64,000 nucleotides of DNA from JAEULH01 sp963805915 (lineage in GTDB: Bacteria; Pseudomonadota; Alphaproteobacteria; Rhodospirillales; Defluviicoccaceae): positions 206,232 to 270,231 of the forward strand of contig CAWDWD010000018.1 of assembly GCA_963805915.1 (NCBI GenBank). The letters run 5' to 3'. Made by a program: the position numbers and the translations under genes. Under the pieces are notes generated by a model. That model was not told the DNA's origin. It made no database searches and was given only the letters and a program-made list of their open reading frames with translations. How positions within the stretch are numbered: position 1 is the first letter of the stretch; each line of letters starts with the position of its first letter. Shown in pieces: positions 55,713-64,000 of the stretch.

Positions 55713-57084
55713 AGCAGTCAAGTTCAGCAAATTGGTCGTGGTTGCGGATGTGGTTGCGCCTGTGGGGAACGCGGCAGCGTTGTCCACAGGCGTTTCTCAT
55801 GCCGCTTGGCGCAGCGCCTCCTTCTTGAGTTCCCGCAGGTAGTCCATGTTGAGGTAGCGATGGGCCTCGAGCCAGTTCTCGTGGGTTTCGACTGCCAGCG
55901 CCCGGACCAGCCTGAGGCAGCTTTCGCCGTTTGGGAAAATCCGCACGACGCGGGTCCGGCGCTTGATCTCCTCGTTCAGCCGCTCCAGCATGTTGGTGCT
56001 TTTCAGGTGCTTGTGGTGCTGGCGCGGCAGCCGGTAGAAGCTCAGCGTTTCCTCGACGTTCTCTTCCACCCAGCCGACCAGTCTCGGGTACTTGCCCTGC
56101 CATTTGCCGATCCAGGCGGCAAGATCGGCGCGGGCTTCCGCCAAGTTTCGCCGGTCATAGATCCAGCGCAACTCCTGCAGACAGTCGTCGTCGACCTTGC
56201 GCGGTACGTAGTCGAGGGCGTTCCTGAGGAAGTGCACGTAGCAGCGCTGATAGGCAGCCTCCGGCAGGACCTCGCGGATCGCGCGCTTCAGCCCGGCGTG
56301 GTCGTCGGCAACGACGAACTCGACGCCGGCGAGCCCGCGCTGGCGCAGGCCGAGGAGGAAGTCGCGCCAGCTCGACCGGCTCTCGCGGTTGGCCAGCTCG
56401 ACGCCGAGGATCTGGCGACGGCCGTCCCAGTCGATGCCGATGGCGACCAGCACCGCTTGGCTCGCGATCACCCCGGCCTCGCGCACCTTCTCGTACCGGG
56501 CATCGAGGATCAGATAAGCGAAGGGCTCGTCCAGCCGGCGCGAAGCGAACTGCGCCAGGCTCTCGTCCAGGGTCTTGTTGATGGCGCTGATCGCCGATGC
56601 CGAAAAGCTGTGGCCGCACAGCTCCTCAGTGATCGCTTTGACTTTGCGGGTCGAGACCCCCTGGACGTACATCTCCGCCAAAGCCGCCACCAGCGCCCGC
56701 TCCGAACGCTGGTAGCGCGCGAACAGTTCGGTGGAAAAGCGGCCGTCGCGATCCTGCGGCACCCGCAACTCCAGCTTGCCGACCCGCGTGATCAGCGTCC
56801 GGCCGTAGTAGCCGGAGCGGTAGCCGCGCCGTGCCTCCGTGCGCTCGCCCTTGCCGGCGCCAAGAGCCTCGGTCATCTCGCGTTCCAACATCTCCTGCAG
56901 GGCGCCGCGAACGACCGAGCGGATAAATGCCTCGTCCCTCGCCAACAGCGCTTTCACGTCGATGCCATCAGCCTTAACTTCGCGATCGGTCATGGTGTGC
57001 TTCCCTTCATCAGGATCGGTGACCTCGAACATCACCCGCATACCATGACCACCTAGCCAAATCGCTTTTGCTGAACCTTCGAGA
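55713..57084 (-). mobile_element. IS256-family insertion sequence
   Basis: GTTCAGCAAA occurs near the left end (55722-55731) and inverted near the right end (57067-57076), with further partial match (TTGG inward). The outer limits are set by the join that repairs the split host gene, not by a clear target duplication; I could not see the 8-9 bp duplication expected for the family. Confidence 0.75.
55797..56993 (-). CDS. IS256-family transposase
   Basis: A 398-residue mutator-type transposase from ATG 56993 (MTDREVKADGIDVKALLARD). Family features: RTEARRGYRSGYYGRTLITR, LRVPQDRDGRFSTELFARYQ, YLILDARYEKVREAG with the first catalytic Asp, EFVVADDHAGLKRAI with the second, and STNMLERLNEEIKRRTRVVR with the Glu. 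The frame is complete, so transposition may be possible. Confidence 0.92.
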   Translation of the reverse strand: MTDREVKADGIDVKALLARDEAFIRSVVRGALQEMLEREMTEALGAGKGERTEARRGYRSGYYGRTLITRVGKLELRVPQDRDGRFSTELFARYQRSERALVAALAEMYVQGVSTRKVKAITEELCGHSFSASAISAINKTLDESLAQFASRRLDEPFAYLILDARYEKVREAGVIASQAVLVAIGIDWDGRRQILGVELANRESRSSWRDFLLGLRQRGLAGVEFVVADDHAGLKRAIREVLPEAAYQRCYVHFLRNALDYVPRKVDDDCLQELRWIYDRRNLAEARADLAAWIGKWQGKYPRLVGWVEENVEETLSFYRLPRQHHKHLKSTNMLERLNEEIKRRTRVVRIFPNGESCLRLVRALAVETHENWLEAHRYLNMDYLRELKKEALRQAA

Positions 57085-57778
57085 CCCGGAACGCTCGCAT
57101 CCACCGTGAGGTGTCCTGGTCCCGGCAGTCAGTTCTGCCCGCGACAGGTGTGCCCGGACGGCGATGGCGCTTTCGTCGCCGTCTGTGGCAACCGCCCCGC
57201 CGAATGCTCGGAGCTCAAGCTGTCGCTGGAAGACGTACGCATTTACGCCCTCGACGCGGGGAGCCTTGCTGGAGCTCTCGCTTCTGCCCTATCCCTGCGC
57301 GTCGATTACGATGCTGTTACCACCATGCGGCAGACGTGGCGGCTCGGCTATTGCGACGTTGTCGCCGGAGCTGCCTTCCCCGTCTATCTGAGCATTCAGG
57401 ACTCCACGGACGATTACGTTGCGGCGCTCGCGAGGTTGCGAGCACTGGATGATGCCGCCTTTGCCATGCTCGTTCCGACACGGCGCCTCTTGGAGGCAGC
57501 ATCGCACTGGCAGCGAAGAGGCCGATCGACCTGGTGGTCCTGGAGGACTCATCGTGGCACCGCGGCCCAGCGGCCTCAGTGCGGCGCGAGGCCGGAAATC
57601 GTCTTCCCAAAGCATGGAATGCGACCATGCCAACAGAGGGAACTGGCGAGAAATGATCGCGCGTGGGTACTTCCCGCGGACGCCCGATGGGAAGAGATGC
57701 GTTCGAATTCGAAGCTAACTGAAATGCTTCGGTCACGTATCTAAGGAGACACAAAAGTTCGAGCCGATAGACTTGAAG

Positions 57779-58006
57779 ATGCGAAACAATCGCAATAAGG
57801 TTCCCAATCTGCAATGGACGCTCCAGGGGTCATCGCGTAAGCGCGGCGTACTGGATTGGAATCGACCCCTCAAAGACCGCCAAGGGCAAGAAACAAAAGC
57901 GGCACTGTCAGACAGACTGCAGGCGGCCTTTGGTATTGCCGACGACCCGATCGTCTGGGACCCGGCACAGCAGAACCTACCGACGCCCGCTTCGCATCAG
58001 GGGTGA
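57779..58006 (+). CDS. Small hypothetical protein
   Basis: An open frame of 75 codons from ATG 57779 (a TTG at 57773 is an alternative; AAGGAG lies about 30 bases upstream). It contains LQWTLQGSSRKRGVLDW and DDPIVWDPAQQNLPTP. No family is recognised. It follows the split gene on the same strand. Confidence 0.45.
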   Translation: MRNNRNKVPNLQWTLQGSSRKRGVLDWNRPLKDRQGQETKAALSDRLQAAFGIADDPIVWDPAQQNLPTPASHQG

Positions 58007-58248
58007 CAAGTTAGCGATCGCCGCTGACGCGTCCGCCTTTCCCACAACTCCGCCGGTGCCGGCCACCGAAAGTTTCCTGCCACCCTGCCGAACAAGTCTC
58101 TAATTTTATGTAGCACTATGTTTCTGACAAGACGACTTTTTTGCCGGTCGCATCCCTTGCGGTGGCCCAGAGGTGCTCTGTCGGCGAGATTTCGCCAAAG
58201 TGCCTGTGATCGGGCCGCACGCCCGTCCTTCAGGCGAAGGCGAAATCA

Positions 58249-58860
58249 ATGAGCCTCGGCGACTGCCAGTCAATCCACCCAAATGTCCGTCGTTCCGTCC
58301 GTGCGCACGCGCGGAAGCTGTTCTTGTCCGGCATGTTCCCGGGCGCCTGCCAGCGAGACCTCGAGCAGGAGCTCTATGCGGCTTTCCTGCCGAGAAATGA
58401 CAAGTACGACCCCAGCCGCGCGTCCTACAGGACATTCGTCGAGCGTGCCGTCGGCAATTGCGCCGCGACGCTGGTGGAGGCGGCGCAAGCCAAGAAGCGC
58501 GGTCGGCACTTCGAGACGATCATCTTCAGCCAACTTCCCCTTGAAACCGAAGATGGCGAGCTACTGGACGCCGAAGACGTTGTGGGGAGGCATTGGTTGC
58601 GGAATGGCTTGGCGCCGTCGGTTGAGCGCGACGCCATGATCGTCGCCGATGTGCGTCGTGCAGTCAGCGCGTTGCCGCCGCACCTCCGGGAGACGTGCTT
58701 CTGCCTCGCAGCCGGGACGATCTCCGATGCGGCCACGATGAGCCGCGTATCGCGGTGGACGGTTCATCATCGCATTAAGGCCATCAAGGAGCGGTTCGTC
58801 GCGGCGGGGTTGGATGCCCATTTCGGGCGGATCCAACAGATTTCCATCGGTTTCCGGTAA
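58249..58860 (+). CDS. Sigma-70-like (ECF-type) factor of a mobile element
   Basis: A 203-residue protein. The N-terminal half resembles sigma region 2 (RDLEQELYAAFLPRNDKYDP, SRASYRTFVERAVGNCAATL). The C-terminal half resembles region 4 with an HTH (VRRAVSALPPHLRETCFCLA, SRVSRWTVHHRIKAIKERF). Such a factor could direct RNA polymerase to promoters of the adjoining phage-like module. It could also be a sigma-like HTH regulator without core binding; I prefer the sigma reading. A gap of about 240 bases without a supported gene precedes it. Confidence 0.75.
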   Translation: MSLGDCQSIHPNVRRSVRAHARKLFLSGMFPGACQRDLEQELYAAFLPRNDKYDPSRASYRTFVERAVGNCAATLVEAAQAKKRGRHFETIIFSQLPLETEDGELLDAEDVVGRHWLRNGLAPSVERDAMIVADVRRAVSALPPHLRETCFCLAAGTISDAATMSRVSRWTVHHRIKAIKERFVAAGLDAHFGRIQQISIGFR

Positions 58861-59018
58861 GTAGAGCTCAAGACAAGCGCTCACTGCCGGGCTCTCGCGC
58901 AAATACAACACCCTTCGGGGGAATAGCGTGACGGTCTGCTCCTTGAACCGCGTCAGGCCCGGTAGCCCCTCTTGCGACGACACCAGGAGCGCGACGCAAC
59001 AAGACGGAGCGCTTGAAG

Positions 59019-59501
59019 ATGAACAATCTCGTGACCTTGAGCGACCTGCCGACGATGCCGATCGGCGCTGTCGCGGCACTGCCACCGGCACAGCTGATGC
59101 TGCTCTCGGAGGATGCGGAGGCGGCGATCGAAACCGCCCGCACTACCAAGGCGTGGCTGGAAGGGGCGCTTGGCCTGAAGTACGGCGAGCGCGCCACCGC
59201 GGCGCTGGCCTCGGCCGGCAAGGACAGCGGCACCATCCGCTTTGATGATGGCGACATTACCGTCGTTGTCGAGACGCCGAAGAAGGTCGCGTGGGACCAG
59301 CCGAAACTGGCCGCGCTGGTCAGCTTGATGATCGAGAACGGCGACGCTCCCACCGAATACGTCGACATCACCTATCGCGTGCCGGAGCGGAAGTACGCGG
59401 CTTGGCCGAGCCAGATCCACTCCACCTTCGAGGGCGCCCGCACCGTGCGCACAGGCAAACCCTCCTTCCGCCTGTCCCCGAACAATGAGGCGTCGCGATG
59501 A
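59019..59501 (+). CDS. Phage-like hypothetical protein
   Basis: A 160-residue protein from ATG 59019 (MNNLVTLSDLPTMPIGAVAA). A helical first part is followed by a beta-rich part (DSGTIRFDDGDITVVVETPK, YVDITYRVPERKYAAWPSQI). The function is unknown. First gene of a tightly overlapping run to the window end; its stop overlaps the next start (ATGA). Confidence 0.65.
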   Translation: MNNLVTLSDLPTMPIGAVAALPPAQLMLLSEDAEAAIETARTTKAWLEGALGLKYGERATAALASAGKDSGTIRFDDGDITVVVETPKKVAWDQPKLAALVSLMIENGDAPTEYVDITYRVPERKYAAWPSQIHSTFEGARTVRTGKPSFRLSPNNEASR

Positions 59502-59794
59502 GCACCAGGAGCAAGCTCGCGGCCCTGCGGGAGCACCACTACGCCCTTGCAAGTCTCCCCGAGACCGTCTGCGTTCCCGCCCTCGGTGACCGTCGCGACG
59601 AGACCATCAAGCCGGTCGAGAGCGCCACGGTCGATGATCTGGCCTTTGCAATCCTCCGGCTGAACGAGAGGGCGTCGGCGCTCTATCGCGAAATCGAAGC
59701 ATTGCGGACGATCCACGATGAGGCCCGCCGGTGCGGTGCTCTCGGCGCCGACCGGGCGGTCGATGTCGTCTCGCGCGACGCAGGGGAGCGGTGA
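59498..59794 (+). CDS. Small hypothetical protein of the phage-like module
   Basis: A 98-residue, charged, probably helical protein (VDDLAFAILRLNERASALYR). It overlaps both neighbours (ATGA at the start, TGATG at the end). No family is recognised. Confidence 0.6.
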   Translation: MSTRSKLAALREHHYALASLPETVCVPALGDRRDETIKPVESATVDDLAFAILRLNERASALYREIEALRTIHDEARRCGALGADRAVDVVSRDAGER

Positions 59795-60620
59795 TGGCGC
59801 TTCGCATCGTCAGCGCCGACCAGCGCCTCGCCGAGGCCAACGGCAAGACCACCGTCGCGCTGTTCGGCCCCAGCGGTGTCGGCAAGACCTCGCAGCTGCT
59901 GACCCTGCCGGCCGAGGAGACGCTGTGCGTCGACCTGGAGGCGGGGCTGAAGTCGGTCCAGGGCTGGCCCGGCGAGTCGATCTCGATCCGTTCGTTCGCC
60001 GATGCCATCGACATCGCCTGCCTGATCGGCGGCGTCGATCCGGCGGCGCCGGCGGACGGGTTCTTCTCCGAGGCCCACCACCGCTATCTCGGCGAGACCT
60101 ATCCCGGACCTGGCCGCACGGATTGCCGGCAAGCGGATCGTCTTCGTCGACTAGCATCACCGACCTCACCCGCCAGGCGATGGCCTGGGCGAAGACGCGG
60201 CCGGAGGCGTTCAGCGAGAAGACCGGCAAGCCGGATACCCGCGGCGCCTTCGGGCTGCTCGCCCGCGAGGTGATCGCGCTGCTCAAGCACCTCCAGCATG
60301 CGCCGGGCAGGACGGTGATCTTCGTCGGTGTCCTCGAGCGGGTGGTCGACGAGTTCAACCGCGAGCACTGGCAGCCGCAGATGGAAGGCGGCAAGGCCGG
60401 CCGCGAGCTGCCCGGCATCGTCGACCAGGTGATCTCGATGAGCCTGTTCGAGCCCGATGGCGACGGCTGGCGCCACGAGCCGGCGAAGGGCCAGGTCCGC
60501 CGCCTCGTCTGTCGCGCCGGCAACGCCTTCGGCTTGCCGGCCAAGGATCGCTCCGGTCGCCTCGACATCACCGAGCCCGCCGACCTCGGCGCCCTGCTTG
60601 CCAAGATCAACCGCATCTGA
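59794..60620 (+). pseudogene. Sak4-like RecA-fold ATPase, two one-base shifts
   Basis: From ATG 59794 it reads MALRIVSADQRLAEANGKTT, then the Walker A VALFGPSGVGKTS near residue 28. Extra bases near 60104 and 60152 break the frame. Corrected, the protein passes through DLAARIAGKRIVFVDSITDL (Walker B region), then KHLQHAPGRTVIFVGVLERV and ends NRI at 60620. Sak4-type ATPases are phage single-strand-annealing partners that work with an SSB; the next gene fits that role. Confidence 0.78.
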
Positions 60621-60633
60621 AGGAGCCTGAACC

Positions 60634-61395
60634 ATGTTCGACCTGAACGACGTCGAGCCGATCAACAGCGGCGAGCTGCTGCCCGATGGCAGCTTCGCCA
60701 AGGTGACGATGACGATCCGCCCCGGCGGCGTCGACGGCCACACCGAGATCGACAAGGGCCTGCTCAAGGCCTCCAACACCCCTGGCAGCGATGTCCTCAG
60801 CCTCGATACCGAGTTCACCGTGACCGAGGGACCCTTCGCCCGCCGCAAGTTCTGGCAGACCTTCACGGTCTCGGGCGGCAAGGTCGACGACAAGGGCAGC
60901 TCGATCGGCTGGACCATCTCCAAGCGGATCTTCCGGGCGATGATCGACTCGGCCCTCGGCCTCGATCCCGAGGACATGAGCGAGGCGGCGAAGGCGAAGC
61001 GGCAGCTGCGGGGCCTGGCCGATCTCAATGGCATCAGCTTCGTCGCCAAGGTGGCGGTCGAGCCGAACAGCGATCCCCGCTATCCCGACCACAACCGGCT
61101 CGATCACCCGGTGCTGCCCACCGAGGCGGAGTGGCGGGCGGTGATGAACGGCGAAAACGTCCCGCCGCGACCATCGCGGTCCCGCTCGGCGGCAGCGACG
61201 CGCACCACAAATGCTCCGGCAAAGCCGGCATGGTCGCAGGCTGAGCCGCAGCCGGCAGCGGCAACGTCGACGCCGGCATGGCAGCGACCGTCCGCCTCCA
61301 CCGCGACGGCAACACCGGCCTCGCCCCAGCCGGCTCCCGCCGCAGCCTCGGCCGGCAACGGCAAGCCCGCCGGCCCCGCCTGGCTCAACGGCTGA
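60634..61395 (+). CDS. DUF669-like putative ssDNA-binding protein
   Basis: A 253-residue protein. Residues 1-170 (MFDLNDVEPINSGELLPDGS, GKVDDKGSSIGWTISKRIFR) resemble phage DUF669 proteins thought to bind ssDNA. A long low-complexity Ala/Pro/Ser tail ends in PAWLNG, which could be a flexible protein-protein tail as in SSBs. It follows the Sak4-like gene with an AGGAG site before the ATG and overlaps the next gene (TGATG). Confidence 0.68.
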   Translation: MFDLNDVEPINSGELLPDGSFAKVTMTIRPGGVDGHTEIDKGLLKASNTPGSDVLSLDTEFTVTEGPFARRKFWQTFTVSGGKVDDKGSSIGWTISKRIFRAMIDSALGLDPEDMSEAAKAKRQLRGLADLNGISFVAKVAVEPNSDPRYPDHNRLDHPVLPTEAEWRAVMNGENVPPRPSRSRSAAATRTTNAPAKPAWSQAEPQPAAATSTPAWQRPSASTATATPASPQPAPAAASAGNGKPAGPAWLNG

Positions 61396-61622
61396 TGAGC
61401 GACGACGCGTGGCAGGCGTTCGTGACCACTGAGGCGGCGAAGGCGATCGGCGCATGGCTCGAAGCAAGAGGACGGCTGCATCAGCCGCTCGCCGCGCTCA
61501 CCCTGCGCGAGCTGGAGTGCATGGCAACCGCGGCCATCAGCCGGTTCGTGGTCCTGGCCTCGGAGAGGATCCGGGAACAGCCCGACGAGACCGCGGGCCT
61601 GCGGGACCTGCTTATGGCGTGA
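61395..61622 (+). CDS. Small hypothetical protein of the phage-like module
   Basis: A 75-residue helical protein (SDDAWQAFVTTEAAKAIGAW, CMATAAISRFVVLASERI). Its start overlaps the previous stop (TGATG) and its stop overlaps the next start (GTGA). The function is unknown. Confidence 0.6.
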   Translation: MSDDAWQAFVTTEAAKAIGAWLEARGRLHQPLAALTLRELECMATAAISRFVVLASERIREQPDETAGLRDLLMA

Positions 61623-61963
61623 GGCTGTGCGCCATCTGCGGCCGGGCGGAGCGGGGCTTCGGCTACGTCCACGAGCTGAGGCCCGACCGCTACCCGAGCT
61701 ACCGCTTCTGCTCGATGCGCTGCCTCGACGCCGGCGCGGCGCTGGCAAGGAGAAAACAGGGAATGATCGACAAGACCGACATGGAACGCCAGGCGATCCG
61801 GGACGCGCGGCGGTTGTTCGCCGAGGCGCTGAGCGAGCTGGGCCTGATGGACCCCTTCCAGGACCGCTCGGCAGCCGAGATCGACCGGCTGATCGAGGCC
61901 TGCGTCGACGGTTTCCAGGCCTCGATGCAGCGGCAGGCGATGAACGACGACGTGCCGCTCTAG
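61619..61963 (+). CDS. DUF6511 zinc-finger-like protein
   Basis: A 114-residue protein from GTG 61619. Two cysteine pairs (RLCAICGRAERGFGYVHEL and FCSMRCLDAGAAL) near the start suggest a zinc site; the rest is helical (FAEALSELGLMDPFQDRSAA). The pattern matches DUF6511, found in phage replication modules of alphaproteobacteria. The function is unknown. Confidence 0.7.
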   Translation: MRLCAICGRAERGFGYVHELRPDRYPSYRFCSMRCLDAGAALARRKQGMIDKTDMERQAIRDARRLFAEALSELGLMDPFQDRSAAEIDRLIEACVDGFQASMQRQAMNDDVPL

Positions 61964-61966
61964 GCC

Positions 61967-62747
61967 ATGCCGATGCACGACATCATCGATCTCAATCACG
62001 GCTCCGGCTTCGCCTACGGGCGAGCGGCGCTCGCCGATCCAGTTACGCGGCTCAACGCAGCCATCGACGCCGCCCTGACCGCGGCCGATCGGGCGAAACC
62101 ACCGCGCGATTACCTCGGCGCCAGCCGCATCGGCGAGCCCTGCGCGCGCAGGCTGGTCTACGAGATCACGCGAACGCCGAAGGACGACGGCCGGGAGTTC
62201 GAGGGCCAGGACGCTGCGCATCTTCGACGTCGGCCACCAGCTGGAAGACCTCTGCGTCGGCTGGCTGCGCGGCGCCGGCTTCGATGTCCGGACCCGCAAC
62301 CGCTCCGGCGGGCAGTTCGGCTTTGCGATCGCCGATGGTCGCATTCGCGGTCACATCGACGGTGCCATCGTCGCCGGGCCCGATATCGGCATCCGCTGGC
62401 CGGCGCTCTGGGAGCACAAGGCCCTGGGCCAGAAGTCGTGGAGCGACGTCGTCAGCCGCGGCGTCCGGACAGCGCGGCCGGTCTACTTCGCGCAGGTGCA
62501 GCTGTACATGGCGTACATGCAGCTGCCGGTGGCGCTGTTCACCGCCACCAACCGCAACTCGCTCGCGCTCTACAACGAGATCGTGCCGTTCGACGCCGGC
62601 GAGGCGCAGGCGCTGTCGGACAAGGCGGTGTCGGTGATCCGCGCTGCCGAGGCCGGCGAGCTGCTCCCGCGCATCGCCACGGCGCCGGACGTCTACCTGT
62701 GCCGGATGTGCCCGTACGCGCGGCGGTGTTGGGAGGTGGGTCAATGA
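61967..62747 (+). pseudogene. PD-(D/E)XK nuclease, one-base shift
   Basis: From ATG 61967 it reads PRDYLGASRIGEPCARRLVY near residue 45. An extra base near 62208 breaks the frame; corrected it continues RTLRIFDVGHQLEDLCVGWL, GHIDGAIVAGPDIGIRWPAL and WEHKALGQKSW, which holds the nuclease Asp and the ExK pair. The end CRMCPYARRCWEVG has a cysteine set like Cas4/AddB-type Fe-S nucleases. A phage exonuclease for recombination or replication is likely. Confidence 0.78.
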
Positions 62748-64000
62748 GCGAATTCACGCCCTCGGACCTCCAGGCGCGCGCCATCCGCGACATCAAGGAG
62801 TGGTTCGAGAACCGCACCGACGAGCAGCCGGTGTTCCGGGTGTTCGGGTATGCCGGCTCGGGCAAGACCACGATCACCAGGCACGCCATCGCCGAGCTCA
62901 AGTGGCCTCGACACCATGGATCGCGCGCCGGACGGGACATGCCCGACCACCGGCGGGGTGCTTTATGGAGCATTCACCGGGAAAGCTGCGCTGGTGATGT
63001 CCCGCAAGGGCACGCCGGCGTCCACCATCCACTCGCTGATCTACCGGGTCTCGGAGGCGACCCAGGCGGAGATCGACAAGGTCAAGAAGGATATCGCCGC
63101 GATCAAGGCGAAGCTTCCGAGCCTCGGACCCGGCGAACGCCTGCTCGAGGAGTCGCGGCTGCGGAGCCTGGAACTCCGCCTCGACGACATCCACAAGCCG
63201 CGGTTCGTGCTCAACGAGCAGTCGATCGTCCGCGACGCCAAGCTCATCGTCCTCGACGAGGTCTCGATGGTCGGCGAGGAGATGGCGGCGCGATCTGCTC
63301 GCCTTCGGCAAGCCGATCCTGGTGCTCGGCGATCCCGGCCAGCTGCCGCCGATCAAGGGACAAGGCGCGTTCACTCAAGATGAGCCGGACGTGATGCTGA
63401 CCGAGATCCACCGCCAGGCCGGCGAGAGCGCGATCATCCGCCTCGCCACCATGGCCCGGCAGGGCCAGCCGATCCCTTACGGCGAGCACGACACGTTCGT
63501 CTGGAAGATGCGCCGCGACGAGGTTGGCCCGGAGCAGATGCTGCGCGGCGGCCAGGTCATCTGCGGACGCAACGCCACCCGCATCCAGCTGAACCTGGGG
63601 ATGAAGGAGGCGGCCGGCTTCCCGGGCGTCTATCCCAGCGGTTCCGGCGAGAAGATCATCTGCCTCAAGAACCGGAACGACCTCGGCGTCGTCAACGGCA
63701 TGTTCCTCGAGCTGTCGGACATCCGGGACGAGAACGAGCACGCGTTCTCGGCGGTGGTGCGGACCGAGGACGGAACGGTGGTCGGAGCGACCAACGGCAC
63801 CGCGCCCCGCTTCACCATCTACAAGGGCCACTTCGACGAGCACATCCGGCCCGATCCCGAACGTGACCGCCGCGACCACTGGATCCGCAAGGGGCTGATC
63901 GAGGCGGTCTGGGGCTACGCGATCACCTGCCACAAGAGCCAAGGCTCGCAGTGGGAGAACGTCCTCGTCTTCGACGACGGCCTCGGCCGCACCGCCGAGG
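62744..64000 (+). pseudogene. RecD/Dda-like helicase, two one-base shifts, incomplete at the window end
   Basis: From ATG 62744 it reads FTPSDLQARAIRDIKEWFEN, then Walker A RVFGYAGSGKTT near residue 35. Extra bases near 62905 and 63286 shift the frame. Corrected segments follow: TTGGVLYGAFTGKAALVMSR, AKLIVLDEVSMVGEEMA (Walker B), LVLGDPGQLPPIKGQG, then GYAITCHKSQGSQWENV in the UvrD-like C-terminal domain. The frame is open at base 64000. It overlaps the nuclease by 4 bases (ATGA). Confidence 0.8.

Larger units (their letters stand above)
55596..57656 (+). pseudogene. Conserved hypothetical gene split by an IS256-family element
   Basis: The 5' part starts MNLNRLWQTLENLIGCADSR and reaches EQVSFLLR at 55712. 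The rest resumes after the element: PGTLASTVRCPGPGSQFCPR, then DGDGAFVAVCGNRPAEC. Joining at the shared AGA (55710-55712 and 57082-57084) restores the frame across the junction. A second shift near 57500 moves the expected continuation (IALAAKRPIDLVVLEDSSWH) into another frame that stops at 57654-57656. The cysteines around CPGPGSQFCPRQVC suggest a small metal site. The function is unknown. Confidence 0.72.

Noticed and set aside
58106..58435. 109-codon minus-strand frame overlapping the sigma-like gene
   Set aside because: Low-complexity Arg/Gly/Ser product opposite a better-supported gene.
60104..60152. Programmed +1 frameshifting in the Sak4-like gene (GAC TAG context)
   Set aside because: The two sites share no slippery motif with each other or with the other shifts in the window; error or decay is simpler.
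1..64000. CRISPR arrays and rRNA genes
   Set aside because: No regularly spaced repeat-spacer pattern and no rRNA-like sequence were seen on either strand.

Overview
The window is high-G+C DNA and its gene content points to an alphaproteobacterium close to Rhodospirillales: a parB end, ftsY-mtaB-dapF, glnD-murJ-trpS, mutS, a MoxR/DUF58/DUF4159 cluster, aerobic hemF, and a three-gene petABC cytochrome bc1 operon. This placement comes from gene content and order, not from a phylogenetic test.

Layout. Positions 1-8358 are chromosomal housekeeping: the parB 3' end, a membrane class III cyclase, then ftsY, mtaB, dapF, a RutE-like nitroreductase, an Nfu-type Fe-S protein and trpS, nearly all on the minus strand. 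A 1031-bp IS1595-family element (copy A) sits between parB and the cyclase. Between trpS and murJ lies an insertion of about 4.7 kb: an IS1634-family transposase, a rho-independent terminator with a group II intron directly behind it, and a frameshifted PemK/MazF-like toxin gene. Positions 13063-21017 return to core genes (murJ, glnD, mutS, a stress-protein-like gene). Positions 21028-25860 are a wreck of a type II restriction-modification methylase plus pieces of IS1595 (truncated copy B, and copy C carrying a 218-bp MITE) and IS5. Positions 25898-40916 are core again: the MoxR-DUF58-DUF4159-membrane protein operon, DUF1285-Nudix-DUF6111-CCA polymerase, hemF-trmL, petABC and a secreted protein, ending with a tRNA-Ser(CGA).

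From the tRNA to the right edge everything looks accessory. It begins with a DUF488 pair. Next comes a type I restriction-modification operon (order of transcription hsdR, a secreted-protein gene, hsdM, hsdS, a membrane-protein gene) whose last gene is interrupted by IS1595 copy D. A DUF2924/serine-recombinase/HTH module follows, all three members broken by single-base shifts. After that are an unknown gene, a conserved hypothetical interrupted by an IS256-family element, a sigma-like factor, and a phage-type replication/recombination module (Sak4-like ATPase, DUF669-like protein, DUF6511 protein, PD-(D/E)XK nuclease, RecD-like helicase) that runs off the end.

The core genes encode a coherent set of functions: SRP docking, tRNA modification and maturation, lysine/peptidoglycan precursors, lipid II flipping, PII signalling, mismatch repair and the respiratory chain. 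The accessory half looks like a defence and mobile-element island. It is striking for about 25 single-base reading-frame shifts, most of them +1 insertions, against only one in the core genes; this could be decay or poor consensus quality and should be settled with raw reads before any accessory gene is called dead. The most interesting candidates are the two envelope-associated genes in the type I R-M operon, the IS1595-derived MITE with its own target-site duplication, and the one-sided frameshift pattern.
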